This document shows, one piece after another, positions 25,332 to 34,754 of a stretch of 64,000 nt of DNA. Made by a program: the position numbers and the translations under genes. Position 1 is the first letter of the stretch. The number at the start of each line of letters is the position of its first letter. Origin of the DNA: Ponticoccus litoralis (GTDB taxonomy: Bacteria > Pseudomonadota > Alphaproteobacteria > Rhodobacterales > Rhodobacteraceae); assembly GCF_039769985.1 (NCBI RefSeq), contig NZ_JBDNCH010000002.1, forward strand, positions 1,178,001 through 1,242,000, read 5' to 3'. Below the pieces are notes generated by a model. It saw nothing but the letters and a program-made list of their open reading frames with translations, ran no database searches and had not been told where the DNA came from.

Positions 25332-26770
25332 CCGCGCTGATGATTCAGGGCACCGGGTCGAACGTCGGCAAGTCGATGCTGGTCGCCGGGCTGTGCCGGG
25401 CCGCCCGCCGGCGCGGGCTGTCGGTCGCGCCCTTCAAGCCGCAGAACATGTCGAACAACGCCGCCGTGACCGCGGATGGCGGAGAGATCGGGCGCGCGCA
25501 GGCGCTGCAGGCGCTGGCCTGCGGGCTGGCGCCGCATACGGACATGAACCCGGTGCTCTTGAAGCCGGAAACCGATGTCGGCGCGCAGGTCGTGGTGCAG
25601 GGGCGGCGCATCGCCACCGTGAAGGCGCGCGACTATGCCCGGCTGAAGCCCGACCTTCTGGCTTCCGTGCTAAAGAGCTTTCGCAGGCTCAGCGCCGCGC
25701 ATGACCTCGTGATCGTCGAGGGCGCGGGCAGCCCGGCAGAGGTCAACCTGCGCGCGGGCGACATCGCCAACATGGGCTTTGCGCAGGCGGCGGATGTGCC
25801 GGTGATCCTCTGCGGCGACATCGACCGGGGCGGGGTGATCGCGCAGATCGTCGGCACGCAGGCGGTCATGGACGCGGCGGACAGCGCCCGCGTGGCGGGG
25901 TTCCTGATCAACAAGTTCCGGGGCGACCCCTCGCTCTTCGACGACGGCTATGCGCTGATCGAGCAGCGCACCGGCTGGCGCGGCTACGGCGTCGCGCCGT
26001 GGTTCCCGCAGGCGTGGAAGCTGCCCGCCGAGGACGCGCTGGACATCGGCGCACCGGTGCGGGCCGGGGGACTGCACGTGGTCTGCCTGCGGCTCTCGCG
26101 GATCGCCAATTTCGACGACATGGACCCGCTGGCGCAGGAGGATGGCCTGCGCCTGACCATGCTGCCGCCCGGAGAGGCCCTGCCCGGCGACACCGACGTG
26201 GTGATCCTGCCCGGCAGCAAGTCCACACGCGGCGACCTCGCCTTCCTGCGCGCGCAGGGCTGGGACGTGGATATCGCGGCGCATGTCAGGCGCGGCGGCC
26301 ATGTGCTGGGCATCTGCGGCGGCTTCCAGATGCTCGGGCAGTGGATCGACGACCCCGAGGGCATCGAAGGCCCCGCCGGGCGCGATGAGGGCCTTGGCCT
26401 CTTGCGCGTCGGCACGGTGATGACCGGCGACAAGCGCCTGACAGAGGTGCGGGCCGTGCACGCGGCCTCTGGCACCGGGTTCGACGGCTACGAGATCCAC
26501 ATCGGGCGCAGCGAGGGGGCGGACCGCGCGCGGCCCTTCGCGCTGGTCGACGGCGCCCCCGAGGGCGCGGTCAGCGCCGATGGCCGGGTGGCAGGCAGCT
26601 ACCTGCACGGCATGTTCCGCGACGACGGCTTTCGCGCGGCATGGCTGGCGGGCTTCGGGGTGCAGGCCTCGGGGCGCTACGGCGAAACGGTCGAGGCGAC
26701 GCTGGACGCGCTGGCCGACCACATGGAACAGCATCTGGACGTGGCGGGCCTGCTGGCGGCGGCGCGCTAA
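25328..26770 (+). CDS. cobQ: Cobyric acid synthase CobQ
   Basis: 480 residues. P-loop-like MIQGTGSNVGKSML (residues 4-17), PFKPQNMSNNAAVT, then a glutamine amidotransferase domain with VLGICGGFQMLG (nucleophile Cys) and SYLHGMF. It amidates carboxylates b, d, e and g of adenosylcobyrinic acid a,c-diamide. It ends convergently with cobC, overlapping by 4 bases. Confidence 0.95.
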   Translation: MTALMIQGTGSNVGKSMLVAGLCRAARRRGLSVAPFKPQNMSNNAAVTADGGEIGRAQALQALACGLAPHTDMNPVLLKPETDVGAQVVVQGRRIATVKARDYARLKPDLLASVLKSFRRLSAAHDLVIVEGAGSPAEVNLRAGDIANMGFAQAADVPVILCGDIDRGGVIAQIVGTQAVMDAADSARVAGFLINKFRGDPSLFDDGYALIEQRTGWRGYGVAPWFPQAWKLPAEDALDIGAPVRAGGLHVVCLRLSRIANFDDMDPLAQEDGLRLTMLPPGEALPGDTDVVILPGSKSTRGDLAFLRAQGWDVDIAAHVRRGGHVLGICGGFQMLGQWIDDPEGIEGPAGRDEGLGLLRVGTVMTGDKRLTEVRAVHAASGTGFDGYEIHIGRSEGADRARPFALVDGAPEGAVSADGRVAGSYLHGMFRDDGFRAAWLAGFGVQASGRYGETVEATLDALADHMEQHLDVAGLLAAAR

Positions 26771-27744
26771 CCCATCGCCCGCGTCAGCCAGCGCCACTCG
26801 GCCTCTGTTCCGGGCAGGCCGAGACGCAGCCAACGGTCAGAATAGGGAAAGCGGCGGGTCCAGACACGCGCCTGCGCCAGCCGGTCCTGCGCTTTGGCGG
26901 CGTCTGGCGTCGCGTAGGTGCGAAACAGCGTCGTGCCGCCCACCAGCGACCAGCCCGCCTGCCCGGCCAGCCGGTCCATGCGCTCGGCATCCTGCGCCAG
27001 CCGCGCAACGGTGGCCGCCTGCCAGACGGTGTCCGCATAGGCGGCCTGCCCCGCCGCAAGCGCCGGGCCGCAAACCGCCCATGGCCCGGCCATGCGGCGC
27101 ATGTCGTCGACGAGGGGGCCGTGGGACAGCGCAAAGCCCAGCCGCAGCCCGGCGAGACCGTAGAACTTGCCGAAACTGCGCAGCACCACCGCCCGGGCGC
27201 GCTCTGGCAGGCGCCCCCAGTGCGGCAGGACCGAGAGAGCTGGCGTGGCGTCGGCAAAGCTTTCGTCCACCACCAGAAGCCCGACGCGCCCGGCCACTGC
27301 AAGCAGTGCATCGGGATCGTGCCGCTGACCGTCCGGGTTGTTGGGATTGACCACGACCGCGACGCCGCAATCATCTAGTGCGTCCAACGTCGCGACCTCC
27401 TCGACCGTCCAACCCATGGCGCGCAGGGCGGCGGCATGTTCGTTGTAGGTCGGCCCCAGCACCCGGGCCAGCCCCGGCGCCCGCAGGCGCGGGACCAGCT
27501 GGATCGCCGCGGAAGCCCCCGCCAGAGCCAGGCACTCACAGCCCTGCGGGGCGCCAAAGGCCGCGCGCGCGGCCTTTTCCACCGCCGCGATGTCGCGCCC
27601 CAGCGGCAGGGCGGTCAGGGCCTCTGCCGCAAGATCGGGCATCGGATAGGGCAGGCGGTTGATGCCGGTGGACAGGTCCAGCCAGTCGCCGCCGCCGTAA
27701 ACCGCGCGCGCGCGGTCGAGATCGCCTCCGTGATCGCGCATCAC
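26767..27744 (-). CDS. cobC: Threonine-phosphate decarboxylase CobC (PLP enzyme)
   Basis: 325 residues, aminotransferase class I fold related to histidinol-phosphate aminotransferase. GGDLDRARAVYGG at the N-terminus, NPNNPDG (near residue 153), and the PLP lysine in VLRSFGKFYGLAGLRLGFAL. It makes the aminopropanol phosphate arm from threonine phosphate. The short length and its place beside cobD support the decarboxylase over a histidine-pathway role. Confidence 0.88.
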   Translation of the reverse strand: MMRDHGGDLDRARAVYGGGDWLDLSTGINRLPYPMPDLAAEALTALPLGRDIAAVEKAARAAFGAPQGCECLALAGASAAIQLVPRLRAPGLARVLGPTYNEHAAALRAMGWTVEEVATLDALDDCGVAVVVNPNNPDGQRHDPDALLAVAGRVGLLVVDESFADATPALSVLPHWGRLPERARAVVLRSFGKFYGLAGLRLGFALSHGPLVDDMRRMAGPWAVCGPALAAGQAAYADTVWQAATVARLAQDAERMDRLAGQAGWSLVGGTTLFRTYATPDAAKAQDRLAQARVWTRRFPYSDRWLRLGLPGTEAEWRWLTRAMG

Positions 27745-27751
27745 CCCTCCG

Positions 27752-28688
27752 TCACACCATCCAGAGCAGCGCCAGCAGCCCGGCCCCCAGCACCATCGTC
27801 CGCCGGTAGAGCGCCAGCCCGCGCCGCAGGTCCTGCGGCTCCGGGTCCGGGGCCGCGGCGTTCACATATGGCTCATCGGCGACGGTATTGCCATAGACGC
27901 GCGGACCGGACAGCCGCCGGTGCAGCGCCCCGGCCATCGCCGCCTCGGGCCAGCCCGCGTTGGGCGAGCGGTGCTGCCGCGCATCGCGGCGCATGACGGC
28001 AATGGCCCGGCCCGGCCGCCCCGAGGCCAGCGCGAAGAGCAGCCCGGTCAGCCGCGCAGGCAGAAGGTTCACCAGATCGTCCAGCCGCGCGGCGGCCTTG
28101 CCGAAGTTCTCGTAGCGCTCGGACCTGTGGCCGATCATCGAGATCCATCGTATTGATCGCCTTGTAGACGGCCAGCCCCGGCAGCCCCGCCACCACCCCC
28201 CAGAACAGCGGCGCCACGATCCCGTCCGAGGTGTTCTCGGCCGGGCTTTCCAGCGCCGCGCGGGCGACACCCCGGGTGTCCAGCCGCGCCGGGTCGCGCC
28301 CGACGATCATCGCCACGGCCCGACGCGCCCCGGCGAGATCTCCGGCAGCGAGGGGGCGGGCAACAGCCCCGACATGCTGGTCCATCGACCGCACCGCCAG
28401 CAAGGGCCAGGCCGCCAGCGCACCCACCAGCAGGCCCGCCCAGCCCCCGGGCAGGGCCGCCTGCACCCAGAGCGCGGGCACCATCACCGCCGCGCAGACC
28501 AGCGCCACGGTCAGCGCCCCCATGGCGCGGCGGCGCCCCGGCGCGCTCCCGTTCAGTCGCGCCTCGAGCATCGAGATCAGCGCGCCGATCCAGACCACCG
28601 GGTGGCCGATGCGCCGGTACAGCCGGTCGGGCCAGCCCACCGCCGCGTCCAGCGCCATGGCCAGCAGCATCATCCCCGCGACGCTCAT
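27752..28688 (-). CDS. cobD: Adenosylcobinamide-phosphate synthase CobD, frameshifted near 28142
   Basis: Membrane protein with AMALDAAVGWPDRLYRRIGHP at the N-terminus (shown here in part), ESPAENTSDGIVAPLFWGVV and VYKAINTMD; then one base (C on the coding strand) is extra and the continuation SMIGHRSERYENFGKAAAR is in the next frame, ending in a C-terminal membrane helix. Correction gives 311 residues, the family norm. It attaches aminopropanol phosphate to cobyric acid. Its start overlaps the PduX-like stop (ATGA). Confidence 0.87.
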
Positions 28689-29472
28689 CCCCGGCCCCCG
28701 GTCGTGAAGTGGCACAGGCCCGTCAGGCCGGCCTCTGCCATAGGCTCGAACAGGCCCTCCGGCACCGCCCCGGGGGCGAAAATCAACGCCCGGGCAGAGC
28801 CTGTGTGCGCGCGGGCGTGGCCCGGGGCGCCCGGGGCTGCGGCAAGCGCCTCTGTCGGGTCGTCCGAGGGGCCGCGCAGGGCGGTGCAGCGCCGCGCGGA
28901 CTCTGATGCGATCCCTGCGGCCTCGGCCAGCCCCGGCGCACCGCGCCACGCGGCAACCAGATCGGCGACATCCGGAAAGGCCAGGTCCGCCGGATCGGTG
29001 CGCAGCGGCGGGCCGAAGAAGCCGCCCACCACCTCGGCGCGGGGCGGCGGCGCCACATTCTCCAGCACCCGCGCCTGACGCGGCGCCCAGAGCACCGCGT
29101 CAGGCGCGGGCAACATCAGCGGATCGGTGGCGCCCTCGACCGCAAGGCAGGCCTCTGCGAGCCCCTCGGGCACGCCCGCCTCCCGGGCGATGGCCACCAG
29201 CGCCGCCGTCGACATGCCCGCGCCGCCGCCGACCGGGAAGGAGGCGCGCAGGTCCCATGCCCCCTCGGCATCGCGACCGATCCGCTGTAGCAGCGCGCGG
29301 ACCAGCGCCTCCGGCAATACGGGATCGCCGGTCAGGGCAAGGGCGCCGCCGCGCGCTCTCGGGTCACGCGCACGCCCCGGTCCGGGCAGGCCAGCGTCAC
29401 CAGCGCCAGCGGCCCCTCCGGACCGAGGCGGCCTTGCAGCCACTCGCCGAAATGTCCGGCAACAAAACTCAT
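28685..29472 (-). CDS. PduX-like GHMP kinase (L-threonine kinase), frameshifted near 29355
   Basis: N-terminus MSFVAGHFGEWLQGRLGPEG, then VTLACPDRGVRVTRER; the frame changes in a GCGCGCGGCGG run and continues LALTGDPVLPEALVRALL. The GHMP motif FPVGGGAGMSTAALVAIA (PxxxGxxxSTA type) follows. About 262 residues after restoring one base. PduX phosphorylates threonine to feed CobC; the neighbours cobC and cobD support this. The ATG overlaps the preceding phosphatase stop if a missing G is restored there. Confidence 0.72.
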
Positions 29473-30034
29473 CCCCCGCCCGGTTGGTCTGGACGATCGA
29501 CCAGCCCCCGGCGTGGCGGCGCAGGCGGGTCAGGGACAGCGGCGCAACCTCGAAGGTCAGGCCCGCGGCGATGTCGCCCAGCGCATGGCCCAGCGCGGCG
29601 CGCACGGTGCCCGCATGGGCGACGACCGCAACCGGCCCCTCTGGCAGGTCCGCCAGCGCGGGCAGCACCCGAGCGGCCATCTGCACAAAGCTCTCGCCAC
29701 CCGGATAGGCCTGTCGCGCCAGTGTCTCGCGCGACATCGGGCCAAGATCCGGCAGGCTGTCGACGGGCCTGCCGTCCATGGTGCCGAAGTCCTGCTCCCA
29801 CAGGCGCGGATCAGGGATCGGGGCCAGCCCGGGCCAAAGCGCGCGTGCCGTCTGCACGCAGCGCAGGGCGGGCGAAACACGGATCTGGCGCACCTCCGCC
29901 AGAAGGCTGCGCAGCGCGGTAGTTCCGGCCTCTGGCAGGCATGCGGGCACGTCGGTCCGCCCGCACAGGCGCCCGCCATGGTCGGCGGGGGCGTGGCGGA
30001 TCAGCAAAAGCTCGTTCGTCGCAAACAGGGCCAT
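29469..30034 (-). CDS. Histidine phosphatase family protein, probable alpha-ribazole phosphatase
   Basis: LLIRHAPAD at residues 10-18 is the RHG catalytic motif, and VVAHAGTVRAALGHAL near 133 provides the second histidine. As written the frame runs past the expected end into the PduX-like gene. Restoring one G in the G-run at 29473-29477 gives a TGA overlapping the next ATG and 188 residues. Alpha-ribazole phosphatase removes the phosphate in nucleotide loop assembly (CobC of Salmonella nomenclature, not the CobC above). Context is the main argument; the fold alone does not fix the substrate. Confidence 0.72.
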
Positions 30035-30077
30035 GCGGTCTTTCCAATCGCGTCGGAACCTGCTTTTTCACGATCCC

Positions 30078-30584
30078 ATGACAAAGTCGATCCTCATCAC
30101 CGGCGGCGCCCGGTCCGGCAAGAGCACTCTGGCGGAACGCATGGTCGAGGGTTTCGGCCTGCCCGCCACCTATATCGCCACGGCGCAGGCCTTCGATGCC
30201 GAGATGGAACAGCGGATCGCGGACCATCAGGCGCGGCGCGGCGCGGGCTGGCACACGGTGGCCGAACCGCTCGACCTGCCCGGCGCGCTGGAGGCCGCCG
30301 ACCCCGCGCGCCCGGTGCTGATCGACTGCCTGACGCTCTGGCTGACCAACCTGTTGCTGGCAGAGCGCGACTGGCGCGCCCCCGCCGAGGCGCTGGCCGG
30401 GTCGCTGGCGCGCGACAGGGCGCCGGTGGTGATCGTCACCAATGAGGTCGGCGCCGGTATCGTGCCGGAAAACGCCCTTGCACGGGCCTTTCGCGATGCC
30501 GCGGGAAGCCTGAACCAGACCATCGCGCAGGCCTGTGACGAGCTTTGGCTCTCTGTCGCGGGCCATCCTTTGCAAATCAAGTGA
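30078..30584 (+). CDS. cobU: Adenosylcobinamide kinase / guanylyltransferase CobU (CobP)
   Basis: 168 residues. P-loop ILITGGARSGKSTLAE (residues 5-20), ATYIATAQAFDAEM, the guanylylated-histidine region IADHQARRGAGWHTV, IDCLTLWLTNLL and VTNEVGAGIVPENALAR. It phosphorylates adenosylcobinamide and transfers GMP. ATG at 30078 is just before the P-loop strand. Starts the short cobU-cobT-cobS run. Confidence 0.94.
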   Translation: MTKSILITGGARSGKSTLAERMVEGFGLPATYIATAQAFDAEMEQRIADHQARRGAGWHTVAEPLDLPGALEAADPARPVLIDCLTLWLTNLLLAERDWRAPAEALAGSLARDRAPVVIVTNEVGAGIVPENALARAFRDAAGSLNQTIAQACDELWLSVAGHPLQIK

Positions 30585-30600
30585 ACACGGTGACTTGCCC

Positions 30601-31608
30601 ATGACTGCCCTGCCCCTCAAGCGCCTCGACGACGTGGCGGCGCTGGACCTTCCCGGCTTCGACACCGAGGCGGCCCGCGCCGCCGAGGCGCGCCAGATGA
30701 CCCTGACGAAGCCGCCCGCCTCGCTGGGCCGCCTCGAAGACCTCGCGGCCTTCATGGCAGGCTGGCGCGGCGTGGCACAGCCGCGGATCGACAAGGCACA
30801 GGCGCTGGTCTTCGCGGGCAACCACGGCATCTGCGCGCGCGGCGTGAACCCCTTCCCGCAAGAGGTGACGGCGCAGATGGTCGCCAATTTCAAGGCCGGC
30901 GGCGCGGCGATCAACCAGCTGTGCCGGGTCGCCGGCGCGGATCTGGAGGTGGTCGCGCTGGAGCTCGACCTGCCCACGGCGGATTTCACCGCAGGCCCCG
31001 CCATGACCGAGGCCGAGACGCTGGAGGCCATGGCCACGGGCGCGGCGGCGGTCGACACCGGCGCCGACATCCTGCTGCTGGGCGAGATGGGCATCGGCAA
31101 CTCCACCGTCGCGGCGGCGCTGGCTCTGGGCGCTTTCGGCGGCAATGCGCAGGGCTGGGTCGGGCGCGGCACCGGGTCGGACGCCGATGGCATGTCCCTG
31201 AAGGCGCGGGTGATCGCCGAAGGCGTGGCGCTGCATGACGGCCTGTCCGCCATGGGCAAGCTGGCGGCGCTGGGTGGCCGCGAACAGGCGGCGATCTGCG
31301 GCGCGGTGCTGGCGGCGCGGATGGCCCGCATTCCGGTGATGCTGGACGGCTTCATCTGCTCGGCCTCGGTGGCGCCGCTCTTCGCGGCCCGGCCCGAGGC
31401 GCTGGACCACTGCCTGATCGCGCATCGCAGCGCCGAGCCGGGGCACCGGCAACTGGCCGAGAAGATGGGCAAGGCGCCGCTTCTCGACCTTGGGATGGCC
31501 CTGGGCGAAGGCTCCGGCGCGGCGTTGGCGCTGACGGTCCTGCGCGGCGCGCTGGCCTGCCACAACGGCATGGCCACCTTCGCCGAGGCCGGAGTGGCGG
31601 GCGCGTGA
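30601..31608 (+). CDS. cobT: Nicotinate-nucleotide-dimethylbenzimidazole phosphoribosyltransferase CobT (CobU in Pseudomonas naming)
   Basis: 335 residues. TKPPASLGRLEDLA near the N-terminus, VFAGNHGICARGVNPFPQEV, LLGEMGIGNSTVAAAL, and the catalytic glutamate region LDLGMALGEGSGAALAL near the C-terminus. It activates the lower ligand to alpha-ribazole phosphate. It should not be confused with the CobT subunit of cobaltochelatase, which is absent here. It overlaps cobS by 4 bases (GTGA). Confidence 0.94.
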   Translation: MTALPLKRLDDVAALDLPGFDTEAARAAEARQMTLTKPPASLGRLEDLAAFMAGWRGVAQPRIDKAQALVFAGNHGICARGVNPFPQEVTAQMVANFKAGGAAINQLCRVAGADLEVVALELDLPTADFTAGPAMTEAETLEAMATGAAAVDTGADILLLGEMGIGNSTVAAALALGAFGGNAQGWVGRGTGSDADGMSLKARVIAEGVALHDGLSAMGKLAALGGREQAAICGAVLAARMARIPVMLDGFICSASVAPLFAARPEALDHCLIAHRSAEPGHRQLAEKMGKAPLLDLGMALGEGSGAALALTVLRGALACHNGMATFAEAGVAGA

Positions 31609-32342
31609 TCCGGCGCCGCCTGTCAGAAATACAGGTGGCGGTGATGCTGATGTCCCGCCTCCCGGCGGGGCAACTGGGTGACGGGTTTCCCTCGATGAAT
31701 GCCGCGCGATGGGCCTTTCCGCTGGTCGGCCTGCCGGTGGGCCTGCTGGTCTGGGCGGTGCTTGCGGCCCTGCCCGATGGCCCGGTGGGAGCGGCGCTGG
31801 CCCTTGGCGCGGCGGCGCTGGTCACCGGCGGGCTGCACCACGACGGGCTGGCGGATTTCGCCGACGGCATGGGCGGGCAGAACCGGGAGCGACGGCTGGA
31901 GATCATGCGCGACAGCCGGGTCGGCAGCTATGGCGTGATCGTCCTGATCTTCACGGTGCTTCTGGGCGGGCTGGCGCTGGCCGAGCTGGGCGCCGACCTC
32001 TGGGCGATCCTCTTCGTCAGCCTTCTCAGCCGCCTGCTGATGGTCTGTACGCTGGACCTCCTGCCCCCGGCCCGGACCGAGGGATTGGGGCAACAGGCCT
32101 CTGGCACGACCTCCCGCATGGCATGGCTGCCCGGCGCGGCGCTGGCGCTGGCCTGCGGCGCGCTGTCCGGCAGCGCTGCGGTCTGGGGCGCCGGGGCCGT
32201 CATGCTGGGCACCGCCGCGCTGGTCGGATGGCAGGCCCGGCGCCGGTTGGGCGGGCAGACCGGCGATGTGCTGGGGGCGGTGCAGCTGGCCTCGGAGACC
32301 GCGGGCTGGGTCGCGCTGGCGGCGCTGCTGGGCGCGGGCTGA
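31605..32342 (+). CDS. cobS: Adenosylcobinamide-GDP ribazoletransferase CobS (CobV)
   Basis: 245 residues, polytopic membrane enzyme joining adenosylcobinamide-GDP and alpha-ribazole. The metal-binding block HHDGLADFADGMGGQ and IMRDSRVGSYGVIVL are family signatures; SRLLMV and LGAVQLASETAGW follow. GTG start at 31605 overlaps the cobT stop. Confidence 0.93.
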   Translation: MIRRRLSEIQVAVMLMSRLPAGQLGDGFPSMNAARWAFPLVGLPVGLLVWAVLAALPDGPVGAALALGAAALVTGGLHHDGLADFADGMGGQNRERRLEIMRDSRVGSYGVIVLIFTVLLGGLALAELGADLWAILFVSLLSRLLMVCTLDLLPPARTEGLGQQASGTTSRMAWLPGAALALACGALSGSAAVWGAGAVMLGTAALVGWQARRRLGGQTGDVLGAVQLASETAGWVALAALLGAG

Positions 32343-32648
32343 CAGTCCGAACACCTTCGTAGCCGGGCGCGCACGGGGGCAGCCCGGACAAAAGGACCTT
32401 GCCCATCGATGGCCCCCTTTCCCCAAGCTCCACAAAAGCACGGCCCCCACCCGGCCAGCCGGGAACGCGACCGGTGCGGTGGGGAAAGCGCTTCGCCGCC
32501 ACGCTGATCCCCCTCGCCCGCGATCCCAAAAGCGCTTTCGGCGCCCCCGCGGCCACGGGCGCGCCGGGTGCGATGGGGGAGAAGCGATTTGGACCCGGGG
32601 CGGTCCCGGTCGACACACAGCCCGGAAAATCGCTTCCCCGCGCCCGGC
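32343..32648. other. Convergent intergenic region cobS/glpK with AAGCG-type inverted repeats
   Basis: 306 bases without a gene. GAAGCGATTT (32581-32590) and AAATCGCTTC (32627-32636) form a 10-base inverted repeat; GAAAGCGCTTCG near 32484 and AAAAGCGCTTTCGG near 32528 are further related short palindromes. They may act in ending the two converging transcripts. Confidence 0.45.
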
Positions 32649-34133
32649 CTAGAAGGCCTGCGCCGCCTCGACCGCGCGCTTCCAGCCGGCGTATTTCGCG
32701 TCGCGACTTTCCGCCTCCATCGCCGGGACAAAGCTGCGGTCCAGATCCCAGGTTTCCGAGAAACCGGCCATGTCGGGATAAAGCCCCGCCCGCTGGCCCG
32801 CCAGCCGGGCGGCCCCCATGGCGGTGGTCTCCAGCACCGTGGGCCGGTCGACGCCCGCGCCGATGATGTCCGCCAGGAACTGCATCGCGTAGTCCGAGGC
32901 GCTCATGCCGCCATCCACGCGCAAGACCGACTCGGCCTCGGCTTTCCAGTCGGCGCGCATCGCGTCCAGCAGGTCCCGGGTCTGGTAGCCCACCGATTCC
33001 AGCGCCGCGCGGGCGAATTCCTCGGGGCCCGAGTTGCGGGTCAGCCCGAAGATGGCGCCCCGGCAATCGGCGTTCCAGTAGGGCGCGCCAAGGCCGGTGA
33101 AGGCGGGCACCAGCACCACCTGCTGGGCATCGTCGGCGGCCTCGGCCAGCGGCTGCGTCTCCTTGGCGTCGCGGATGATCTTCAGCCCGTCCCGCAGCCA
33201 TTGCACCACGGCACCGGCGATGAAGATCGAACCTTCGAGCGCATAGGTCGGCTTGCCGTCCATCTGGTAGGCGATGGTCGTCAGCAGGCGGTTCTGCGAG
33301 ACCACCGGTTCCGCCCCGGTGTTCATCAGCGCGAAGCACCCAGTGCCATAGGTCGATTTCAGCATGCCCGGCTGGAAACAGGCCTGCCCGATGGTGGCCG
33401 CCTGCTGGTCGCCCGCAACGCCGAGGATCGGGATCTCTTCGCCGAAGAGGTCGGCGCGGGCCATGCCGAAGTCGGCGGCGCAATCCTTGACCTCGGGCAG
33501 CAGCGATTGCGGGATCCGCAGCATCTCGCACATCTCGTCGGACCATGCGCCGCGCCGGATGTCGTACAGCATCGTGCGCGCCGCATTGGTGGCGTCGGTG
33601 ACATGTTCGGCGCCGCCGGTCAGGTGCCAGATCAGCCATGTGTCCACGGTGCCGAAGGCCAGCTCTCCGGCCTCGGCCCGGGCGCGCGCGCCCTCGACGT
33701 TGTCCAGCAGCCGGGCCAGCTTGGTCCCCGAGAAATAGGGATCGAGCAGCAGGCCGGTGGCCTGTGTCACCGCCGCCTCGAGGCCCTGTTTCTTGAGATC
33801 GGCGCAGAAGGCAGAGGTGCGGCGATCCTGCCAGACGATGGCATTGTGCAGGGGCTTGCCGGTCTTGCGGTCCCACAGCAGCGTCGTCTCGCGCTGGTTG
33901 GTGATGCCGATCCCGGCGATGTCGCCTGCGCGCACGCCGGCCTTTTCCATCACGCCGCGGCAGGTGGCGGCAACCGTGGTCCAGAGGTCCGAGGCCTCGT
34001 GTTCCACCCAGCCGCTGTCGGGGTAGTGCTGGGCGAACTCTTCCTGTGCGACGACCGCGACTTTCATGGCCTCGTCGAAGAGAATGGCGCGACTGGAAGT
34101 CGTGCCCTGGTCGATCGCCAGGATATAGGGCAT
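32649..34133 (-). CDS. glpK: Glycerol kinase GlpK
   Basis: 494 residues, FGGY kinase. AIDQGTTSSRAILFDE (residues 5-20), GIGITNQRETTLLWDRKTG, FGTVDTWLIWHLTGG, TDATNAARTMLYDI, and the C-terminal GYQTRDLLDAMRADW and LRVDGGMSASD. It makes glycerol-3-phosphate. No other glp gene is adjacent, which is somewhat unusual. Start ATG 34131-34133 with GGAGG just upstream on the minus strand. Confidence 0.95.
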   Translation of the reverse strand: MPYILAIDQGTTSSRAILFDEAMKVAVVAQEEFAQHYPDSGWVEHEASDLWTTVAATCRGVMEKAGVRAGDIAGIGITNQRETTLLWDRKTGKPLHNAIVWQDRRTSAFCADLKKQGLEAAVTQATGLLLDPYFSGTKLARLLDNVEGARARAEAGELAFGTVDTWLIWHLTGGAEHVTDATNAARTMLYDIRRGAWSDEMCEMLRIPQSLLPEVKDCAADFGMARADLFGEEIPILGVAGDQQAATIGQACFQPGMLKSTYGTGCFALMNTGAEPVVSQNRLLTTIAYQMDGKPTYALEGSIFIAGAVVQWLRDGLKIIRDAKETQPLAEAADDAQQVVLVPAFTGLGAPYWNADCRGAIFGLTRNSGPEEFARAALESVGYQTRDLLDAMRADWKAEAESVLRVDGGMSASDYAMQFLADIIGAGVDRPTVLETTAMGAARLAGQRAGLYPDMAGFSETWDLDRSFVPAMEAESRDAKYAGWKRAVEAAQAF

Positions 34134-34316
34134 GGGGTCTCCTCCCGGTTGCGGGGTCTTGCCGCCCCGACGCGGATCACACAGTGGCCCGGAATGCGCC
34201 GAAAGGTCAAACGGATGCGCGGGCGGCGGCCTCGGAATTCTCTGGCCTTGCGGCGCACCGCCGTGTGAAGGTGACGGCGCAGCCGCTGGGGGCGCAGCGC
34301 GATCGCGAGGGGAAGC

Positions 34317-34754
34317 GTGGCCAAGATCCTGATCCTTGAAGACGATACGGTTTTTGCCGGCCTTGTGCGGCGCGATCTCGAAGCCTTCGGCCACGCGGTC
34401 TCGCTGGCCGCCACCGGGCACGAGGCGCTGGAGCTGGTGATCGCCGAGGCCTTCGATGCCGCCATCGTCGACGTCTACATCAAGGTCGACGGGCGCCTGA
34501 CCTCGGACGGCGGGGTCCTGTTCATCTCGCGGTTGCGGACGCTTCTGGCGGAAACCCGCCACGCCACGCGCACGGATATCCCGGTGCTGGCCATCTCCGG
34601 CGCGGCGCGGGCCGGCATGCCCTACGACATTCTGGGCACCACCCGGAAGCTGGGCGCGGACGATGTGCTGCCCAAGCCCTTCGCGCCCCAGGTCCTGCGC
34701 GAGAAGCTGGACGCGCTGCTGTCCGGCCAGGGCGGGGATGGCGGGGCGCCGTGA
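34317..34754 (+). CDS. Single-domain response regulator
   Basis: 145 residues, receiver domain only: acidic pair LEDD (residues 7-10), phospho-acceptor Asp in AAIVDVYIKVDG (near 53), conserved Lys in VLPKPF (near 120). The loop after the acceptor carries a short insertion (KVDGRLTSDGG). No output domain. GTG start with GAGGGGA before it. It overlaps the hybrid kinase (GTGA), so they are one signalling pair. Confidence 0.88.
   Translation: MAKILILEDDTVFAGLVRRDLEAFGHAVSLAATGHEALELVIAEAFDAAIVDVYIKVDGRLTSDGGVLFISRLRTLLAETRHATRTDIPVLAISGAARAGMPYDILGTTRKLGADDVLPKPFAPQVLREKLDALLSGQGGDGGAP

Noticed and set aside
28685..30034. A single 449-residue phosphatase-kinase fusion
   Set aside because: The PduX-like N-terminus (MSFVAGHFGEW) is in a different frame between the two parts; the apparent fusion needs two indels that cancel.
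30601..32342. Taking cobT and cobS here as the cobaltochelatase CobS/CobT subunits
   Set aside because: Motifs are those of the phosphoribosyltransferase and the membrane ribazoletransferase; no AAA+ or VWA domain is present.
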